Positions 61,866 to 64,000 of a stretch of DNA of 64,000 bases are shown here, piece by piece (position 1 is the stretch's first letter; each line of letters opens with the position of its first letter). The stretch lies in the IMG/VR virus record IMGVR_UViG_3300032267_000592, positions 1 through 64,000 of that record. One strand, 5' to 3'. Made by a program: the position numbers and the translations under genes. The notes below the pieces were generated by a model. The model saw only the letters and a program-made list of their open reading frames with translations. It did not search any database and was not told the origin of the DNA. The stretch comes from a virus.

Positions 61866-62576
61866 TTATAAATTTTCTATAAATTCTGAACCATTGGGAT
61901 CTAATACGGCATATTTGTCATAAACAAATTTAATTTCACTATAACGCAAACCCTCTTCTTGGTGTGAATATGTTTCACCTTGAATTGATACCGGAGCCAC
62001 GTTGTAAAATCTTATTATTTTTCTAACAACCATTGGATTGTAAGAACCAGCTTTTGCATACATTACAACATCCGCAAAATTTGATTTTACATATCTATTA
62101 GAACTTTTGGGTCTTGCTATTAATCCATTATAACCAACTGAAATTATCCATGGTCTGATAATATTATCCAAAAATGAAGAATTTGTTTCCAAAAAAGTAA
62201 CATTAAATGATTGATATTTTTCTCTACCGGATGATGTTGCTGGTGCTTGAAAACCACCATAACTCAATCCCACATTACCCGCGTCTATACTTTCACTGGG
62301 TAAAACAACTTGCCTAGCGAAAACACACCCAACCATATTGCTTACGCTGGCTTGTAATTTTCCATCTAACAAGTATTTTGTCACATTTGAATTATAAGTC
62401 CATTCAGAACCAGATTCTCTAAATTTTAAATTCGCTTCAAATGTATCGGTTAACGCTTTTACGGAATTAAAATCAAAATAAACCAACCACTGACTTGCAA
62501 GTGCTATGCCAGTAGGCCATTCACCTAAAAGGTCTAAATAATAAGAATAAGGACTAGCTTTTCGATTATATGGCAT
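61866..62576 (-). CDS. Tail tube-like protein
   Basis: A 236-residue protein with tube-fold landmarks: QWLVYFDFNSVKALTDTFEA, FARQVVLPSESIDAGNVGLS, SFNVTFLETNSSFLDNIIRP, WIISVGYNGLIARP and KIIRFYNVAPVSIQ. These resemble extended gp19-type tube or baseplate tube proteins. As the main tube protein is the next gene upstream, this one is probably a baseplate- or terminator-side tube element. A CATAAGTA box is 5 bases before its ATG. Confidence 0.55.
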   Translation of the reverse strand: MPYNRKASPYSYYLDLLGEWPTGIALASQWLVYFDFNSVKALTDTFEANLKFRESGSEWTYNSNVTKYLLDGKLQASVSNMVGCVFARQVVLPSESIDAGNVGLSYGGFQAPATSSGREKYQSFNVTFLETNSSFLDNIIRPWIISVGYNGLIARPKSSNRYVKSNFADVVMYAKAGSYNPMVVRKIIRFYNVAPVSIQGETYSHQEEGLRYSEIKFVYDKYAVLDPNGSEFIENL

Positions 62577-62581
62577 ATATT

Positions 62582-62589
62582 TACTTATG
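62582..62589 (-). promoter_or_regulatory. Candidate late promoter box CATAAGTA before the 61866 gene
   Basis: The minus strand reads CATAAGTA, ending 5 bases before the ATG at 62576. Same spacing as at the holin and gp15-like genes. Confidence 0.45.
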
Positions 62590-62603
62590 CCTATGATTAG
62601 AGA

Positions 62604-63146
62604 TTATCTAACTATTCTCCAATATTGATATGCCAAAGTAGCTTGCTGTTCGATTATTTCGCCAGCATTTGTTATATCCAATGACAAATCACCGATAGAA
62701 ACGCAGTATGCACCAAATAGAGTATAGGTTCTGATCGGATCGCCCATTTTATTAATTAAAGATATTGTAACTTGGTTGGATGCATCTTTACTAGGTATTG
62801 TATATGATCCTGTGCTATTTGCATCATCAAATACCTGCTTGGTCCAATCTTCAAATTTCCTTCTAATTGAAAGATTTTGAGGGATTCTAAAAGTTACCTG
62901 CCAAGCATTACTATTTGGATATGTTGCAGTTCCGGGCACATTAAAAGCTAATCCCATAAATGGTACGGGTACGTTTGTAATAGAACGTCCGGGTAATGAA
63001 GTAGTTGTGATATACATTAGTTCATTTTGGGTAAATCTACTACCACCTAATGCAATAACTCTAAATAAATTTTTACGAGCGAAATCGTTTACGATTGCAG
63101 AATCGTAAAAATTTTCTATTCCTTGTGTTTCTAGTAATCCAGCCAT
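62604..63146 (-). CDS. 19: Major tail tube protein, gp19-like
   Basis: A 180-residue tube protein, near T4 gp19 in size (163). Order of landmarks: VNDFARKNLFRVIALGGSRF, LMYITTTSLPGRSITNVPVP, GLAFNVPGTATYPNSNAWQV, RIPQNLSIRRKFEDWTKQVF, then TYTLFGAYCVSIGDLSLDIT with a final Q-(A/S)-x-L-x-Y-(Q/D)-Y-W strand. It polymerises into the inner tube inside the sheath. It directly follows the sheath gene. A TATAAGTA box lies 9 bases before the ATG. Confidence 0.85.
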   Translation of the reverse strand: MAGLLETQGIENFYDSAIVNDFARKNLFRVIALGGSRFTQNELMYITTTSLPGRSITNVPVPFMGLAFNVPGTATYPNSNAWQVTFRIPQNLSIRRKFEDWTKQVFDDANSTGSYTIPSKDASNQVTISLINKMGDPIRTYTLFGAYCVSIGDLSLDITNAGEIIEQQATLAYQYWRIVR

Positions 63147-63155
63147 AATTTTAAA

Positions 63156-63163
63156 TACTTATA
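63156..63163 (-). promoter_or_regulatory. Candidate late promoter box TATAAGTA before the tube gene
   Basis: The minus strand reads TATAAGTA, nine bases before the ATG of the gp19-like gene. It would allow the tube to be made in excess of the sheath, as both are needed in high copy. Confidence 0.5.
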
Positions 63164-63189
63164 CTAATGTGTTTCGTTTTGATAATTTT

Positions 63190-64000
63190 TTAACCGTTAA
63201 GTTCAGAAAAATCAATTCCGGTTCTAGTTGCAACGAAATCTGCTAATATAAATTCAGCAGCCCTAACGGGTTTGATATAAATTGATATTTTCAATTCATT
63301 ATTATCAATTACATCAGGTGTGTTATTACGTTCATCGCATATTAACTGATAGTCATATAATCCATCATTTAATTTTGCCTGTTCAAAAATAGGAAGTAAT
63401 GCACCTTTTAATCTATTTCTAGTTGCAAACGTATTTGGTTCAAAAACAAAATACTTCAATAATGCTTTTGTTTCTTTTTCTAAAGTCAAGAACAAACGAC
63501 GAACATTTACACGATCAAATGCAGATGGCTTTTTGAACATTGTTTTTTGACCATAGATTACAAACCCATCATTATTAAAGAATGCAATTGGATTCATGTT
63601 AATTTTATATAACAAGTCTCTTTGTTTTTGTGTTGGATTGATAGCAACATCATAAACATTTACAAGAGTTCCTCTATTGAATCCAGCTGGTGCAATCCAA
63701 GGGAATGATTGCTGAGATGTTGATGCATAAATAGCCGCTGCAAATCCGGATGAAGGTGCCCAAATTTGACGATTTGAAGTTGTATCATTTATTTTTAACC
63801 AGTTTGCATACACAGAAACATAACTACTTTGTATTGCTGCAAATTGATTTTTTAATGTCCAATAAATTTTATCAGAGAAGACATACTCTTTTCTAGAAGA
63901 TGTTTTTGTGTTTTGACCATTTATAAATATATTTCTAATTGGATCTGCAATAAAAACATGATCTTTTCTGGTTTTATCTGCCAAAGCTACAAAAGGTCCA
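63190..64000 (-). CDS. 18: Tail sheath protein, gp18-like, C-terminal part (5' end outside window)
   Basis: The frame is open to the window edge, so the gene continues beyond 64000; the TTG at 63984 is internal. About 270 C-terminal residues are visible, with sheath landmarks: WIAPAGFNRGTLVNVYDVAI, INMNPIAFFNNDGFVIYGQK, FDRVNVRRLFLTLEKETKAL, FEPNTFATRNRL, YDYQLICDERNNTPDVIDNN and IYIKPVRAAEFILADFVATR. These match the conserved C-terminal domain of contractile tail sheaths, which contacts the tube and neighbouring subunits. Confidence 0.93.
   Translation of the reverse strand, partial: GPFVALADKTRKDHVFIADPIRNIFINGQNTKTSSRKEYVFSDKIYWTLKNQFAAIQSSYVSVYANWLKINDTTSNRQIWAPSSGFAAAIYASTSQQSFPWIAPAGFNRGTLVNVYDVAINPTQKQRDLLYKINMNPIAFFNNDGFVIYGQKTMFKKPSAFDRVNVRRLFLTLEKETKALLKYFVFEPNTFATRNRLKGALLPIFEQAKLNDGLYDYQLICDERNNTPDVIDNNELKISIYIKPVRAAEFILADFVATRTGIDFSELNG

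Noticed and set aside
1-64000. tRNA genes, CRISPR arrays and insertion sequences
   Set aside because: No cloverleaf-like segments, regularly spaced repeats or transposase motifs were noticed; coding density leaves almost no room. A tRNA search program would be decisive.

Overview
The window is part of the genome of a large, AT-rich (roughly 70% A+T by eye) tailed phage with a contractile tail (myovirus) of the T4-like superfamily. The evidence is a nearly complete T4-type replication and recombination set (gp43 polymerase, gp45 clamp, gp41 helicase, gp61 primase, gp32, UvsX, UvsY, UvsW, gp46/gp47), a gp55-type late sigma factor, a gp17-type terminase, and sheath, tube, tape-measure and baseplate genes. 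The host cannot be read from the sequence. Sigma-70-like TTGAC/TAATAT promoters and rare Shine-Dalgarno sites suggest an AT-rich bacterium with a conventional housekeeping sigma factor. No tRNA, CRISPR array or insertion sequence was seen, and no gap between genes exceeds about 140 bases.

Layout. 1-2037 (+): end of a tail-fibre gene and a second internally duplicated fibre-like gene. 2024-5746 (-): gp15-like tail terminator, small unknowns, a GroES-like co-chaperonin, a possible gp62-like clamp-loader subunit and a glycosyltransferase. 5776-6369 (+): an unknown. 6366-11964 (-): primase, P-loop kinase, small unknowns, a GH46-type endolysin with a putative holin, zinc-binding proteins and a GIY-YIG nuclease. 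11989-15494 (+): uvsY, uvsW, sigma gp55, gp47. 15491-30890: a glycan-synthesis island of 20 genes (15 glycosyltransferase-like proteins, three methyltransferases, a HAD-nucleotidyltransferase fusion and a GDPD-like phosphodiesterase), all rightward except one methyltransferase. 30942-45553 (+): gp46, a phage-type glycosyltransferase, gp43, uvsX, gp41, a DHH phosphoesterase, a gp59-like protein, gp32, gp45 and unknowns. 45550-64000 (mainly -): baseplate spike and hub, terminase, tail tube initiator, tape measure, hub chaperone-like proteins, tail tube and the C-terminal part of the sheath. Two rightward genes are embedded here: a dNMP kinase and a small unknown.

The replication genes would assemble a T4-like replisome coupled to recombination-dependent replication, and gp55 with gp45 would switch on late genes. 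A NATAAGTA octamer (T4 late promoter: TATAAATA) lies 5-9 bases before the start codon of several virion and lysis genes. gp43 and uvsX have good TTGAC-TAATAT promoters whose predicted start falls on the ATG itself. Both patterns point to leaderless or nearly leaderless mRNAs.

The most unusual content is the 15.4-kb glycan island, which separates the normally adjacent genes 47 and 46 and runs straight on from gene 47 by start/stop overlaps. It could build a complex, methylated, possibly fucosylated glycan on virion proteins, host surface or DNA. The target cannot be told from sequence. Other notable items are a gp5-like hub with two lytic domains (M15 peptidase and tail lysozyme) and a separate beta-helical needle-like neighbour.
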